Of a stretch of 64,000 nucleotides of DNA, positions 45,043-54,167 are shown piece by piece. The notes below the pieces were generated by a model, which made no database searches, was not told the DNA's origin, and saw only the letters and a list, made by a program, of their open reading frames with translations. The position numbers and the translations under genes were made by a program. How positions within the stretch are numbered: the stretch's first letter is position 1; each line of letters opens with the position of its first letter. Source of the stretch: Planctomycetota bacterium (GTDB lineage: Bacteria > Planctomycetota > Planctomycetia > Planctomycetales > Planctomycetaceae); assembly GCA_022600195.1 (NCBI GenBank), contig JAHZKX010000052.1, positions 34,814 to 98,813 of the forward strand. The letters run 5' to 3'.

Positions 45043-47739
45043 ATGATGTCAGACTCTTCTCCCCCCTGCTCTGCTCAACAGTTTGCTGTTTATCGTACGC
45101 AGGTGGAACAAGCCAGACAACGCGGCCAGGATTTGTTGCAAAAGGGCGCCAGTGGCTTACAAATTGCAACAGCGATCGCGGAATCCATCGAACAGTTGAT
45201 TCTGCAAATCATACAGGATCAATTGCATCAACTACCGGAAGCACAACAAAAACTGCTGAGTCAGCATAGCTCGATTCTCGTAATTGGCGGCTCAGGACGC
45301 GGATTAATGGCGCCCTACTCTGATGTCGACTTGCTGTTTCTTTATCGCGGACAAGTGGTCAATGAATTCTCGGAATTTGTCGGTGAAATCGTACGAAGTT
45401 GCTGGGATGCAGGTCTAAAACTGGGACATAGCGTTCGAACCATTGTTGACTCGATCAAGATGGCGCGCACCCAACCGGAATTTGCCACGGCGATGATCGA
45501 AGCCCGTTCGATCTGGGGAGATGAGCATCTTCCTGAGCAACTCATCAAAGCCTTTTATCGACATGTCATTTTATTTCGCAGACGTTTATTTTTTGAACAA
45601 TGCGTGACAGCACGCTGGGAAGAGCGTAAACAGCATGGCGGGGCTGTCATGCAACTGGAGCCCGATATCAAACGCTCGCCAGGTGGCCTGCGTGACATTC
45701 ATCTATTACGGTGGCTGGGCTTCGCACGTTATGGAACGGCAAATCTCGATATGCTACGGTTGGATGGCCGCATTAATAGTCGCGATGTTCGAACATTGAA
45801 AAATGCCCGAGATTATCTGCTCAAAGTACGCATTCAACTACATTTCGAAGCGGGTAGACAACAGGACCTGTTTACTAAAGACACACAACTCTGGATGGCA
45901 GAACAGCGTCAAATTGAAGGCACGAACGGACAACGCCCCGTAGAGTTACTGATGCAGGAATATTTCCAACACAGTAAAGCCGTTGCGGAAATCACAGAAC
46001 GTTTCATTAAAGCACATCGACCTCAGCCATTTCTATCGAGAGTTTATGATTTTTTAATGACACACCGCTCCGATTCTATTCTCAAAATTGCACCCGATCA
46101 CCTTGATGTCGCACCCAGACACCAGGCACAGGTCTGCAGTAGCCTTGAGGAAATCCTCAAACTCTTTGACACAGCTTCACTCTATGCCATCGCTATCTCT
46201 CCTGATCTTCTGGACGCCATCAGAGAGTCAGCTTTGAAACTGCCTCCGACTGTTTCCAATAAGTCCATAGACATCTTTCGCGCCATCCTGGACCGAAGTA
46301 ATAACCTGGGGCTAACTTTAAGAACCATGTCAGAAACGGGGATCTTAATTTTGTTGATCCCCTATATGAAACATGCCAACTGTTTACTGCAATTCAATCA
46401 GTATCACAGCTATACGGTCGACGAACACACATTTCGTGCGATCGAAGCATCGGAAGCCTTTCCCATAGATGACTCCAAACTGGGGAGTTCCTATCGAAGC
46501 ATTGAAAAGAAAGATATTCTGAATCTGGCCATTCTATTGCACGATATCGGTAAAGGGTATGGCGAAGACCACAGCAAAGTAGGTGCGATGATCGCCGCCG
46601 AAACAGCAGTGCGACTCGGAATGAAGGAGGAAGAACAGAAATTACTGGTATTTCTGGTACTGGAACATTTAACAATGGCTCATCTGGCCTTTCGTCGAGA
46701 TATTTCAGATCCAGACATCCTGTTCGCATTCAGTCAAAAAGTTGGCAGCCCGGAAAAGTTGCGTATGCTTTATGTTTTGACAGCCGCCGATATTACTGCA
46801 GTCGGCCCTGGCGTTTTTACTGACTGGAAATCGGAATTGCTGGCCGATTTATACGAACGAACGATGCTGCTGCTGGGCGGGAAACATTCACGCTATCAGC
46901 GCGACCAGCGAATCGCACGTGTCAAACAAAGAGTACGAAACCATCTGGAACTGCCACAGACCCTGAGTAATGAGGAAGAAACAGAAGTCTGGTTCACAGA
47001 ACTGTTTAATTCATTCTCACCTCATTATCTACTGGTAACGTCCTCCGCACGAATCGCTGACGACATCAAAATTTTACGAGACCTGGCCTCTGATCAGATT
47101 GTTGTTGAGGGAGAATTTGATCCAGAGACAGGAACAGTGAACTATCATGTGATTGCGCAGGCGATGTATGCACAATCCTGCTTTCATAGAATGATCAGCG
47201 TGTTTACTGCCAAACGAATGGATATTATCTCTGCCCAGATTACAACCAGCGCTTCAGGTGGTGTGGTCGACAGTTTTCGGGTGATCGACAACGATTATAC
47301 TGACGAGGTCCCGCACACTCGAGTCAAGAAAATCGAGAGGGAAATCAGCAAAGCTGTTCTCGGCGAAACCGATGCGAAAACCATGTTTTTAAATAACCAG
47401 CGTTTTCAGGAATCAGCCAGCCTCAGTGGTGAATTTGATCTTGGACGTGTTGAAATCGACAATCAATCATCCAAGCGATGCACGATTATCGATGTGATTG
47501 CTCACGACCGGATTGGACTGCTCTATATCGTTTCAAGAGCGATCAGCCGCATGGGACTTTCTATCGTTATGGCAAAAATATCAACACACCTTGATCAGGT
47601 CGTTGATGTATTTTATGTGATTGACGAGCAGGAACGGAAAATAGTAGATCCGGAACGGTTACTGGAAATCAAAAAACAATTGGAAAGCACGCTGCATGAG
47701 TTTGAACTGGAAGGCTACAAAAGATATCAACGCGTCTGA
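45043..47739 (+). CDS. glnD: [Protein-PII] uridylyltransferase/uridylyl-removing enzyme
   Basis: 898 residues in the GlnD domain order. A nucleotidyltransferase domain has GGSGRGLMAPYSDVDLLFLY; the consensus GRGEL/M reads GRGLM here but the catalytic Asp pair is kept. The HD domain has LLHDIGKGYGEDHSK, followed by two C-terminal ACT domains (about residues 700-780 and 810-890). It uridylylates PII at Tyr51 when nitrogen is low and removes UMP when glutamine is high. It lies directly after two PII genes. Confidence 0.95.
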   Translation: MMSDSSPPCSAQQFAVYRTQVEQARQRGQDLLQKGASGLQIATAIAESIEQLILQIIQDQLHQLPEAQQKLLSQHSSILVIGGSGRGLMAPYSDVDLLFLYRGQVVNEFSEFVGEIVRSCWDAGLKLGHSVRTIVDSIKMARTQPEFATAMIEARSIWGDEHLPEQLIKAFYRHVILFRRRLFFEQCVTARWEERKQHGGAVMQLEPDIKRSPGGLRDIHLLRWLGFARYGTANLDMLRLDGRINSRDVRTLKNARDYLLKVRIQLHFEAGRQQDLFTKDTQLWMAEQRQIEGTNGQRPVELLMQEYFQHSKAVAEITERFIKAHRPQPFLSRVYDFLMTHRSDSILKIAPDHLDVAPRHQAQVCSSLEEILKLFDTASLYAIAISPDLLDAIRESALKLPPTVSNKSIDIFRAILDRSNNLGLTLRTMSETGILILLIPYMKHANCLLQFNQYHSYTVDEHTFRAIEASEAFPIDDSKLGSSYRSIEKKDILNLAILLHDIGKGYGEDHSKVGAMIAAETAVRLGMKEEEQKLLVFLVLEHLTMAHLAFRRDISDPDILFAFSQKVGSPEKLRMLYVLTAADITAVGPGVFTDWKSELLADLYERTMLLLGGKHSRYQRDQRIARVKQRVRNHLELPQTLSNEEETEVWFTELFNSFSPHYLLVTSSARIADDIKILRDLASDQIVVEGEFDPETGTVNYHVIAQAMYAQSCFHRMISVFTAKRMDIISAQITTSASGGVVDSFRVIDNDYTDEVPHTRVKKIEREISKAVLGETDAKTMFLNNQRFQESASLSGEFDLGRVEIDNQSSKRCTIIDVIAHDRIGLLYIVSRAISRMGLSIVMAKISTHLDQVVDVFYVIDEQERKIVDPERLLEIKKQLESTLHEFELEGYKRYQRV

Positions 47740-47833
47740 GTCTTCAAACTACTTTCAATAAGAGAATACCCGCCCGATCCCCTTTGCGAACCTTGAATAC
47801 GTAATCAGAGCTGATCGCTGAATTCTCGAAAGA

Positions 47834-48835
47834 TTATGTAGGCATCACTTCCAGAAACGTAATTTCACCATCCACGTGAATCTGACAATCGGAAGTCGCT
47901 GCCGGTATTAAAAGTATCTTTCCTTCCAGCATTTCAAATGTTTCTGCACCACAGTCCAGTTGACCTGTTCCTTCCAGAACAATCAATATCTGTGCCTGAT
48001 TCAGCGACGCGAGTGAAATGGATTCCCGGGTGTGATGACGGCGAATTGAAAAATATTCAGACTCCAGCAGTTCTTCAATCTGGTGTTCGCCACTGGAAAG
48101 TATCTTTGGTTCGAGAAGCCCCACCGGCCCTCTTTCAAAATTGATGCAATCTAACGCCTTCGCAACGTGCAAGGGACGTGGATTGCCTGATTGATCAAGA
48201 CGACCCCAGTCAAATAAGCGGAATGTGAGATCACTGGTTTGTTGGACTTCCGCCAATAGGATTCCTTCACCAATTGCATGCAATGTTCCTGCAGGAATAA
48301 ATACAGCGTCGCCTTGCTTGACCCGATAACTATGCAGACATTCTTCAACGGTCCCCTGTTCCAGATGTCTCTGGAGTTGGCATGCATCCACACCTGCTTT
48401 CAGACCCGCAAAAATACGACTGCCCTCAACGGCATCGAGAATCACCCAGGCTTCAGACTTTCCAGAGTAGGTCGCGTCAAATTTTCCCAGATCAGATTCG
48501 CCCGGATGCACCTGCAGAGAAAGACGGTCAGTGGCATCGATAAACTTGATCAACAGAGGAAAGGTCTCATAAAAAGTCCCTGCTCCATACAAAGCGCTCG
48601 GATTCTTTTGAATCAACTGTGACAATGTCCACTCTGAATACGCGCCACCAGCGATCAGGGTCGGAGCCTGAGGATGGTCAGATAACTCCCAGCTTTCGCC
48701 AAAATCTCCCTCAACACCGATTAATTTATGCAGCTGCGTTCCCAGACGTTCTCCCCCCCATCGGGTACGCTTTAAAAGGGGCGTAAACTCGATCGGTAAC
48801 AGAGTTGCCGTTGATGAAACTTCTTGCAAAGACAT
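47834..48835 (-). CDS. manA: Mannose-6-phosphate isomerase, class I
   Basis: 333 residues from the ATG at 48835. Upstream in-frame starts (48898 TTG, 48892 ATG) give a hydrophobic extension absent from the family, and no strong ribosome-binding site is seen for any. It has the type I PMI cupin: LKRTRWGGERLG, FIDATDRLSLQVHP (metal His), KSEAWVIL and IPAGTLHAIGEGILLAEVQQTSDLTFRLFDW. It interconverts mannose 6-phosphate and fructose 6-phosphate. It converges with glnD. Confidence 0.9.
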   Translation of the reverse strand: MSLQEVSSTATLLPIEFTPLLKRTRWGGERLGTQLHKLIGVEGDFGESWELSDHPQAPTLIAGGAYSEWTLSQLIQKNPSALYGAGTFYETFPLLIKFIDATDRLSLQVHPGESDLGKFDATYSGKSEAWVILDAVEGSRIFAGLKAGVDACQLQRHLEQGTVEECLHSYRVKQGDAVFIPAGTLHAIGEGILLAEVQQTSDLTFRLFDWGRLDQSGNPRPLHVAKALDCINFERGPVGLLEPKILSSGEHQIEELLESEYFSIRRHHTRESISLASLNQAQILIVLEGTGQLDCGAETFEMLEGKILLIPAATSDCQIHVDGEITFLEVMPT

Positions 48836-49156
48836 AATCGGTGAAAAGTAATACCAGCAAACAAGATAGAGAAAAAGGAGAGATCGCGACATTAACAATC
48901 GTAAACGACGAAACCCCTCAATTGCAACTATAATCTCTACGATTTATTTTTGCTGAAATCTCTGAGCCGGATCACGTTTATTCGCAGAATCGATCCACTT
49001 CAAAGGTTTCAATTGCCATAAATGGGAACTCCTGTTAATCTCCCCTCTCTTGAAAGATCTGGCAGTCGTTAAGCACATTGGTACACATCCCATATTTCTA
49101 AACACAATGACTGCTATTAAGAGATTTACCACTGTTTCTCGATGAAAGGCTCATAC

Positions 49157-49351
49157 GTGACAGACCTGGTAACCCGAAAGACTGAAATGGAACTTTCCAT
49201 TGGTGATACAATTCAGGTGGACGATCAGTTTTTAACTGTAGTCGATATAGAGGGAGATGAGATCTTGCTTCGATTAGATTCAGAAGATCCGCAAGAACCA
49301 AAGAAAACATTGGCAAAGGATAGCGACTCACACTCACGTTCCTGTCGCTAG
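49157..49351 (+). CDS. Small CsrA-like protein
   Basis: 64 residues from a GTG at 49157, which has GAAAGG 7 nt upstream; an ATG at 49142 would add five residues and lacks a site. The N-terminus MTDLVTRKTEMELSIGD aligns in length and spacing with the CsrA start (LTRKxGExxxIGD). After a 5-residue insertion, TVVDIEGDEILLRLDSEDP resembles the CsrA strands TVLEIRGDQVRLGIEAP. The last ~18 residues are Lys/Ser-rich and unlike the CsrA helix with its RNA-binding Arg44. It is isolated between manA and a secreted protein. CsrA homology is my inference. Confidence 0.5.
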   Translation: MTDLVTRKTEMELSIGDTIQVDDQFLTVVDIEGDEILLRLDSEDPQEPKKTLAKDSDSHSRSCR

Positions 49352-49509
49352 AGCGCCTTTCATTCTCTATATACATACTTCAAACGGCCTCGGAGACACG
49401 ACAATCAACCTGGACCCAGGCTAATTCTCAATGCGCTGAGACGTTCGCGCCTACGGATGCAATTGATCTGCAGATTTACAATCGAAAGATTTTAAGATCT
49501 GATTGATCT

Positions 49510-51033
49510 TTAAAATTCTATCTGATAACGCTTGGTCATCTGTCTGCGAATTGCTGCCGTGGCATCCTCAATTTCTTTCCAGCTGGTGAACCGAACACCT
49601 GTTGCCCTCGCCCGCTCTTCGGTCTGGTTCTGAATCTTCACACTGGCATTAGATCGACGACTGTAATAATTGTTGTTAGAATCATAGTTGTAATTGTAAT
49701 TCCCATAAAGACTGGAATTACGAACGCCTGCCCGGGCGCCAGCCCCCCGCTTAGCCAGAGAAATACTACGTAGAGTTTCAGCAACCTGGGAACCATAATC
49801 GAGTAAATCTTCATCGACATTCAGGATGGGAAGCCGGTCTATTTTGCGTGCATAACGTTCATTGTAAACGCTATGATTATCCTTATGTGTTTTGAGATAT
49901 TTTCGTAAGTCCTCGGTGAGAACCGTTACCGATTTGAAATAAGTCAACGAAGCCTTGGCTACGGCCTCCGGGCTACCGGGACTAAGATCTGTGTCCTTGA
50001 GCTCGCTGAACTTCGTCGTGGGAATTTCCAGGATACTAAATACGCGACGCATGCCATCATTAGAAAGCGTACCGCTTAGAATAATCGATTTTCCCTGCAA
50101 TTCAGATTTCCATTTCTCCAGGTCTTCCACGTAGGCGCCGAACTTGTCGAGGACTTCCAAAACCAGAGGTTTGGCAAAGTTGGAGAATTTTGCCGTATCC
50201 GAATCGAAATCGATCCTTAATTCACCTTCCGCTTTGCTGCCAACTTTAACCGTAAACGTTGCGCCTTGGATCCCACTGATGACATCAAACAGTTCTTTTA
50301 TTTTGGTTTTGTTTCCTTTAAGAACCTCTGATTGTTCGAGACTTTCCTGTAGTTGATGAGGTAACGCGATGTCATTCAGATCGATTGCCATCGCGATTTG
50401 AGGACCGCCTGATCGGACACGTTTTGTCGCCTGTTTTAAATAAGGTGATACAACCGCACTGTCGCTATTTCTTCCAAATTCCGCCCAGCGAGAGACAGCC
50501 TGTCGATTGGCAGGGTGCATGACGCCCATCACTGATGTATTCAGCCTTACAAAGTAAGCATCACTGGGAGTCCAAGCAGCGTGTAAGCCGTTTATCGAAT
50601 CAACATATCCCCCCTCTGCCCGGGCGATCGAACGCATGGGAATGGGCTCTTTCAGATCCATGACAGCTAATTCCCAGTTTTCTCTTAATTCGTTCGACAT
50701 GTTGATTTGTGCTGCAAGAATAATTTTGTCCGCCTCGGGTGGCAGATAGATGGGACGTTCCACATAAGCGGCTTCATGTTTTTTGAGCCACCCGTCTTTT
50801 CTTGCCAGTGGGCTGGCATGCATCGCAGTCACATCAATCACAACCAACGAGTTTGCACTTGAGGGAATTCGTTTCAGCAGGTCATCAAACTGTGCCTTGG
50901 CCGAAACTGCGAATAAAGGAGAGGCCAGCAAACAGGCTGTCACCATCATCAATGCTTTGGATCGCAAGTTCCAGGCTAATTGGAAAAATGAAACGGAGAA
51001 TACGCGAATAGAAAGGGAACGAATGAATTTCAT
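49510..51033 (-). CDS. Secreted planctomycete protein of unknown function
   Basis: 507 residues with an N-terminal leader (about residues 27-48, cleavage near SAKAQ). I do not recognise a family. The body is a mix of alpha and beta with repeated long helices (about 240-330). Near the C-terminus (about 446-470) there is an Asn/Tyr-rich stretch (SLYGNYNYNYDSNNNYYS) followed by an Arg/Lys-rich end. It resembles generic planctomycete secreted proteins, but this is not specific. It is alone on its strand, with the GT-C-like gene upstream 264 bp away. Confidence 0.75.
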   Translation of the reverse strand: MKFIRSLSIRVFSVSFFQLAWNLRSKALMMVTACLLASPLFAVSAKAQFDDLLKRIPSSANSLVVIDVTAMHASPLARKDGWLKKHEAAYVERPIYLPPEADKIILAAQINMSNELRENWELAVMDLKEPIPMRSIARAEGGYVDSINGLHAAWTPSDAYFVRLNTSVMGVMHPANRQAVSRWAEFGRNSDSAVVSPYLKQATKRVRSGGPQIAMAIDLNDIALPHQLQESLEQSEVLKGNKTKIKELFDVISGIQGATFTVKVGSKAEGELRIDFDSDTAKFSNFAKPLVLEVLDKFGAYVEDLEKWKSELQGKSIILSGTLSNDGMRRVFSILEIPTTKFSELKDTDLSPGSPEAVAKASLTYFKSVTVLTEDLRKYLKTHKDNHSVYNERYARKIDRLPILNVDEDLLDYGSQVAETLRSISLAKRGAGARAGVRNSSLYGNYNYNYDSNNNYYSRRSNASVKIQNQTEERARATGVRFTSWKEIEDATAAIRRQMTKRYQIEF

Positions 51034-51297
51034 GACTCAACCTTTTAGCTTGAGACCTCCAGGCCCGTGAGATCAATGAAAAAGATGTTTCGATTTGTAA
51101 GTTTTGAAATGTTCGTGCATTATATCAAAGTATACTACTTGGCGCCTATCATCCGGACGTAAAATAACGTCTACGAACTGAATCTCCTGAGATCTGTTTG
51201 TGAAAATACCATAAAGAATTCTGCGGTTCGTGGGACCGGTGTCAGCGAAAATAGAAATCGCAATCGGTCACTGATATCCACGCCATAGTGAATGGAT

Positions 51298-52929
51298 TTA
51301 TTCTTCGAGCGATCGGGGATCTGCCGGAAAGTGACACCACTTCGCGATCTGCGGAATCGTCAGTTTTTTTTGCTGAGTCTGTATGATGATCGGTTGAAAT
51401 CGCGGCAAGTCTTTCACCCAGAGTGTTGCCTGCTGATCTTCATAAATCTGTACCCAATCGGATCGTTGCTTTAAATACTCCTGCACTTTCAGAGCTGCGG
51501 GAAGTAATAATATTTCTGTGGGATATTGATCAAGTAATGGCGTTGGACCGCGAGATTGGCCATTCAACTTCTGAAACTCGACTAATTCCTGTTCCAGCTC
51601 GGCAGAGTAAACTGTTCGATAACGACCATCAAAGGCAATCCGTGAGTCGGGAAACGTCTGCCAGATCACATACTGTGCCCAACCGTAGTCTGTTAATATA
51701 TTCCCAGTCAGATTTTGATCCTGCAACACTTTGATCGTAGCGACAGGCATGCCCGGTGCTCTGCTTTGGGTTTCCACCCCAATTTGCCAGGGAAGTATCG
51801 ATTCTTTCCCGAGTTGAACCAAAGTATGAAGACCCAACCCGCTGATGATAAACATGGTAGAGATGACTAAAAATAAACGAAACCTACCACGTTCTTGCCC
51901 AGACCACTGCTGAATCATATGAGGAAACAACCTTCGAATCGCATCAGAAACAGGTTGCGCTAATAAAATAATAACAGCAATCGCCAGCAAGGCGACATGT
52001 CTGATATGACTGATGGCCTGATAAGCCACCACCACGATCAAGATCAGATCGATCCACTGCCATTTTTTCGAGCCAAGAAATGCCAGCGCAATCAGCAAAA
52101 AAGGTATGTAATACAACAACGCCTGCTGTGCTTCCCAAAGTGGCTGCCACTCACGCACGATCTGTTTTGTAACCAGATGGTCCCACAACATCTGATGTAA
52201 GCGAATACCATAAGGGTTGATCAGCGTCACTAACCAGCTTAGACCAATGACCGTTCCCAGACGTAGTAAATCTCTTTGTTGATAGCTTGATCGATAAACG
52301 CCATATCCCATCCACAACAGAACAATCCCCTGTATTCCAACTCCCGCCAGAAAACCTCCATGTGAGTTGGCCCACAACAGCATCACTATCGGTAAATACC
52401 AGATCGATTTCGACTGAGGTCGATCGAGATAATGCCTGAGCAGTAATAGTGTCACTGCAAAACAACCAAAGGTAACCAGCTGTGGGCGAATGAATACAAC
52501 AAATTGCGAAAGACAAAAAGCGGAATACACCAGCAACAAAATAGCGCCAGCAAGACTTGCCCTGAATTTTCTTAAGGCGATCCAGGCGGGGATAAAAATT
52601 ACCAGTAACCAGAAATTACGCCAGAACCAGAGACCGAGACCACCAAAATTGCTCCATAACCATCCAAATGACAATTCGGAAAACCATTCGTGATTCACCC
52701 AGACCGCGCCCGGTTCGGTATAACAAAAGGGATCGGTATGCTCCACCAGAACGTGTTGCTCAATCGCCCGTAGACCATACAGCGTGTGCCCCCAGAGATC
52801 GGGGTCGGCAATCGTGACCGTGCAGATAAGAAACAGGCAGGCACACCAGACCATGCCAGTGCAAAACCACCATTCGCGATCACACATCTTCCATTCTGTG
52901 GGAATTTGCTCTGATTCAGTTCCCTGCAC
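51298..52929 (-). CDS. Polytopic membrane protein, GT-C glycosyltransferase-like
   Basis: 543 residues with about ten to twelve hydrophobic segments and a soluble C-terminus of about 120 residues. Early motifs (DPDLWGHTLYGL and VNHEWFSELSFGW) with acidic residues in the first loop match the GT-C pattern of polyprenyl-phosphate-sugar transferases (PMT/ArnT-like). The donor and acceptor are unknown. It starts with GTG. The soluble tail has RIAFDGRYRTVYSAE and ALKVQEYLKQRSDW blocks common to this unnamed family. A terminator lies on its 5' side at 53001-53035 for the gene upstream. Confidence 0.7.
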   Translation of the reverse strand: MQGTESEQIPTEWKMCDREWWFCTGMVWCACLFLICTVTIADPDLWGHTLYGLRAIEQHVLVEHTDPFCYTEPGAVWVNHEWFSELSFGWLWSNFGGLGLWFWRNFWLLVIFIPAWIALRKFRASLAGAILLLVYSAFCLSQFVVFIRPQLVTFGCFAVTLLLLRHYLDRPQSKSIWYLPIVMLLWANSHGGFLAGVGIQGIVLLWMGYGVYRSSYQQRDLLRLGTVIGLSWLVTLINPYGIRLHQMLWDHLVTKQIVREWQPLWEAQQALLYYIPFLLIALAFLGSKKWQWIDLILIVVVAYQAISHIRHVALLAIAVIILLAQPVSDAIRRLFPHMIQQWSGQERGRFRLFLVISTMFIISGLGLHTLVQLGKESILPWQIGVETQSRAPGMPVATIKVLQDQNLTGNILTDYGWAQYVIWQTFPDSRIAFDGRYRTVYSAELEQELVEFQKLNGQSRGPTPLLDQYPTEILLLPAALKVQEYLKQRSDWVQIYEDQQATLWVKDLPRFQPIIIQTQQKKLTIPQIAKWCHFPADPRSLEE

Positions 52930-53000
52930 AACTCATCCTCAATAGCACATCGATGGCACCACTCTGAACCTTCAATATCAGATGGGCAAGAGCACAATAT

Positions 53001-53035
53001 AAAAAAAAGATCTGCACATAATTGCACAGATCTTT
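53001..53035 (-). terminator. Rho-independent terminator of the Cys-rich gene
   Basis: Read on the minus strand, AAAGATCTG and CAGATCTTT (53027-53035 and 53006-53014) form a stem, extended imperfectly by TGCA arms, and are followed by eight T (53001-53008). It lies about 54 bp after the stop of the gene at 53089-53640. Confidence 0.9.
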
Positions 53036-53088
53036 ATTTGTTTCAATTTTAACATTCAGCCAGTCAACTTTGTCCAGCAGAATGATTC

Positions 53089-53640
53089 CTACTTGCTTTT
53101 CAGAATGTCTTCCAGACTCGGAAGAGGAGGATGAACTGGCCCCAGTGTAGGAAGACTCTCGCCGTTTGATGGGGATTCTTCATACGAAGTCAAATCAATT
53201 TGTTCATAAATTCGCAGGAACATTTTATGAGAATAAGGTGCCTTCGAATCACCACCAAGAGCGACTATTTCACCCTTTTGTCTCAATATATTCGAATAGT
53301 TGTAGGGACGAAAATAATAATACCCATGATACACTGGTGTATACGGGTAGTGCGGATACATATCTCCCGTCGTTGATATATTAAACCAGCTTCGCTTCTT
53401 GAGATGGCAACAACCATTACAGAAACTACTTCCGCAAGCGTCACAAATACCACTATTTCCGCTTCCACTCTGGCAGAAACCAGCTCCGTTTCCAGTCATA
53501 CATGCAGGGGCTGCTGGATAATTACATTCACCCGACGTTAACGAGATAATTGCCGGAGCACTGACAGTATCTGCAGTTATCACTTCACCATCGTACTGCC
53601 AAACACTTAAACCGATGAGCAATGCAAAACTCGCATTCAT
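53089..53640 (-). CDS. Small exported Cys-rich protein
   Basis: 183 residues from the ATG at 53640, chosen for the AAGGTGG site upstream; the frame is open to 53676. A short leader (MNASFALLIGLSVWQ) precedes a region with nine or ten Cys between about residues 38 and 78 (for example GICDACGSSFCNGCCHLKK), then a Tyr-rich stretch (PHYPYTPVYHGYYYFRPYNYS). The Cys pairs could form disulfides or bind zinc. No family is recognised. It is divergent from the Tad pilus block, about 527 bp away, so a link is possible but not shown. Confidence 0.65.
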   Translation of the reverse strand: MNASFALLIGLSVWQYDGEVITADTVSAPAIISLTSGECNYPAAPACMTGNGAGFCQSGSGNSGICDACGSSFCNGCCHLKKRSWFNISTTGDMYPHYPYTPVYHGYYYFRPYNYSNILRQKGEIVALGGDSKAPYSHKMFLRIYEQIDLTSYEESPSNGESLPTLGPVHPPLPSLEDILKSK

Positions 53641-54167
53641 GGGACCACCTTTTATATTCTTACGTTGTTTTAACAAATACTTGCCACAACAACTTAATTA
53701 GTTAAGAAAAATGGTGAGTCACATTTTCGTTTCACTCTAACACTTAGAACCTAATATCTCTCACCATTGCTCGTTTTCGACAAAAGACTCATCAAAGGTA
53801 AAGTAGAATATAAGAAAAATCAATAACTTCTGAAAAGTTGCATAATTTGGGTAACAACGCACATTTCCTATAAACCTCCCGTACAGGATTATCCGATATG
53901 ATTGATGCGATGGGTTTTTTACGAACACATTGCTTTGCAGGCATCTTATGTTTTATTTGATTTATGCCACAGACCAGTAATAGCGAACCTTGTTTGTTTA
54001 CAAATTAGAATCTAGCGGGATGTGTGTGGTTTTCTAACTCAAATTATACAAAATTGATCATTTGAAATCAGTTCCATTAAACGTGGTTTAATGAGAATCA
54101 TAGACTCCATCATAAATTGCTAACTCCAATTTCGCAAAATTGACGACCAAAGGATTGGGAGACAAGT
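53641..54167 (+). other. 527-bp divergent intergenic region before the Tad block
   Basis: Very AT-rich, without a convincing ORF. It should carry the promoters of the Cys-rich gene and of the secretin operon. A GGGAGA ribosome-binding site lies 5-10 nt before the secretin ATG. Confidence 0.35.
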
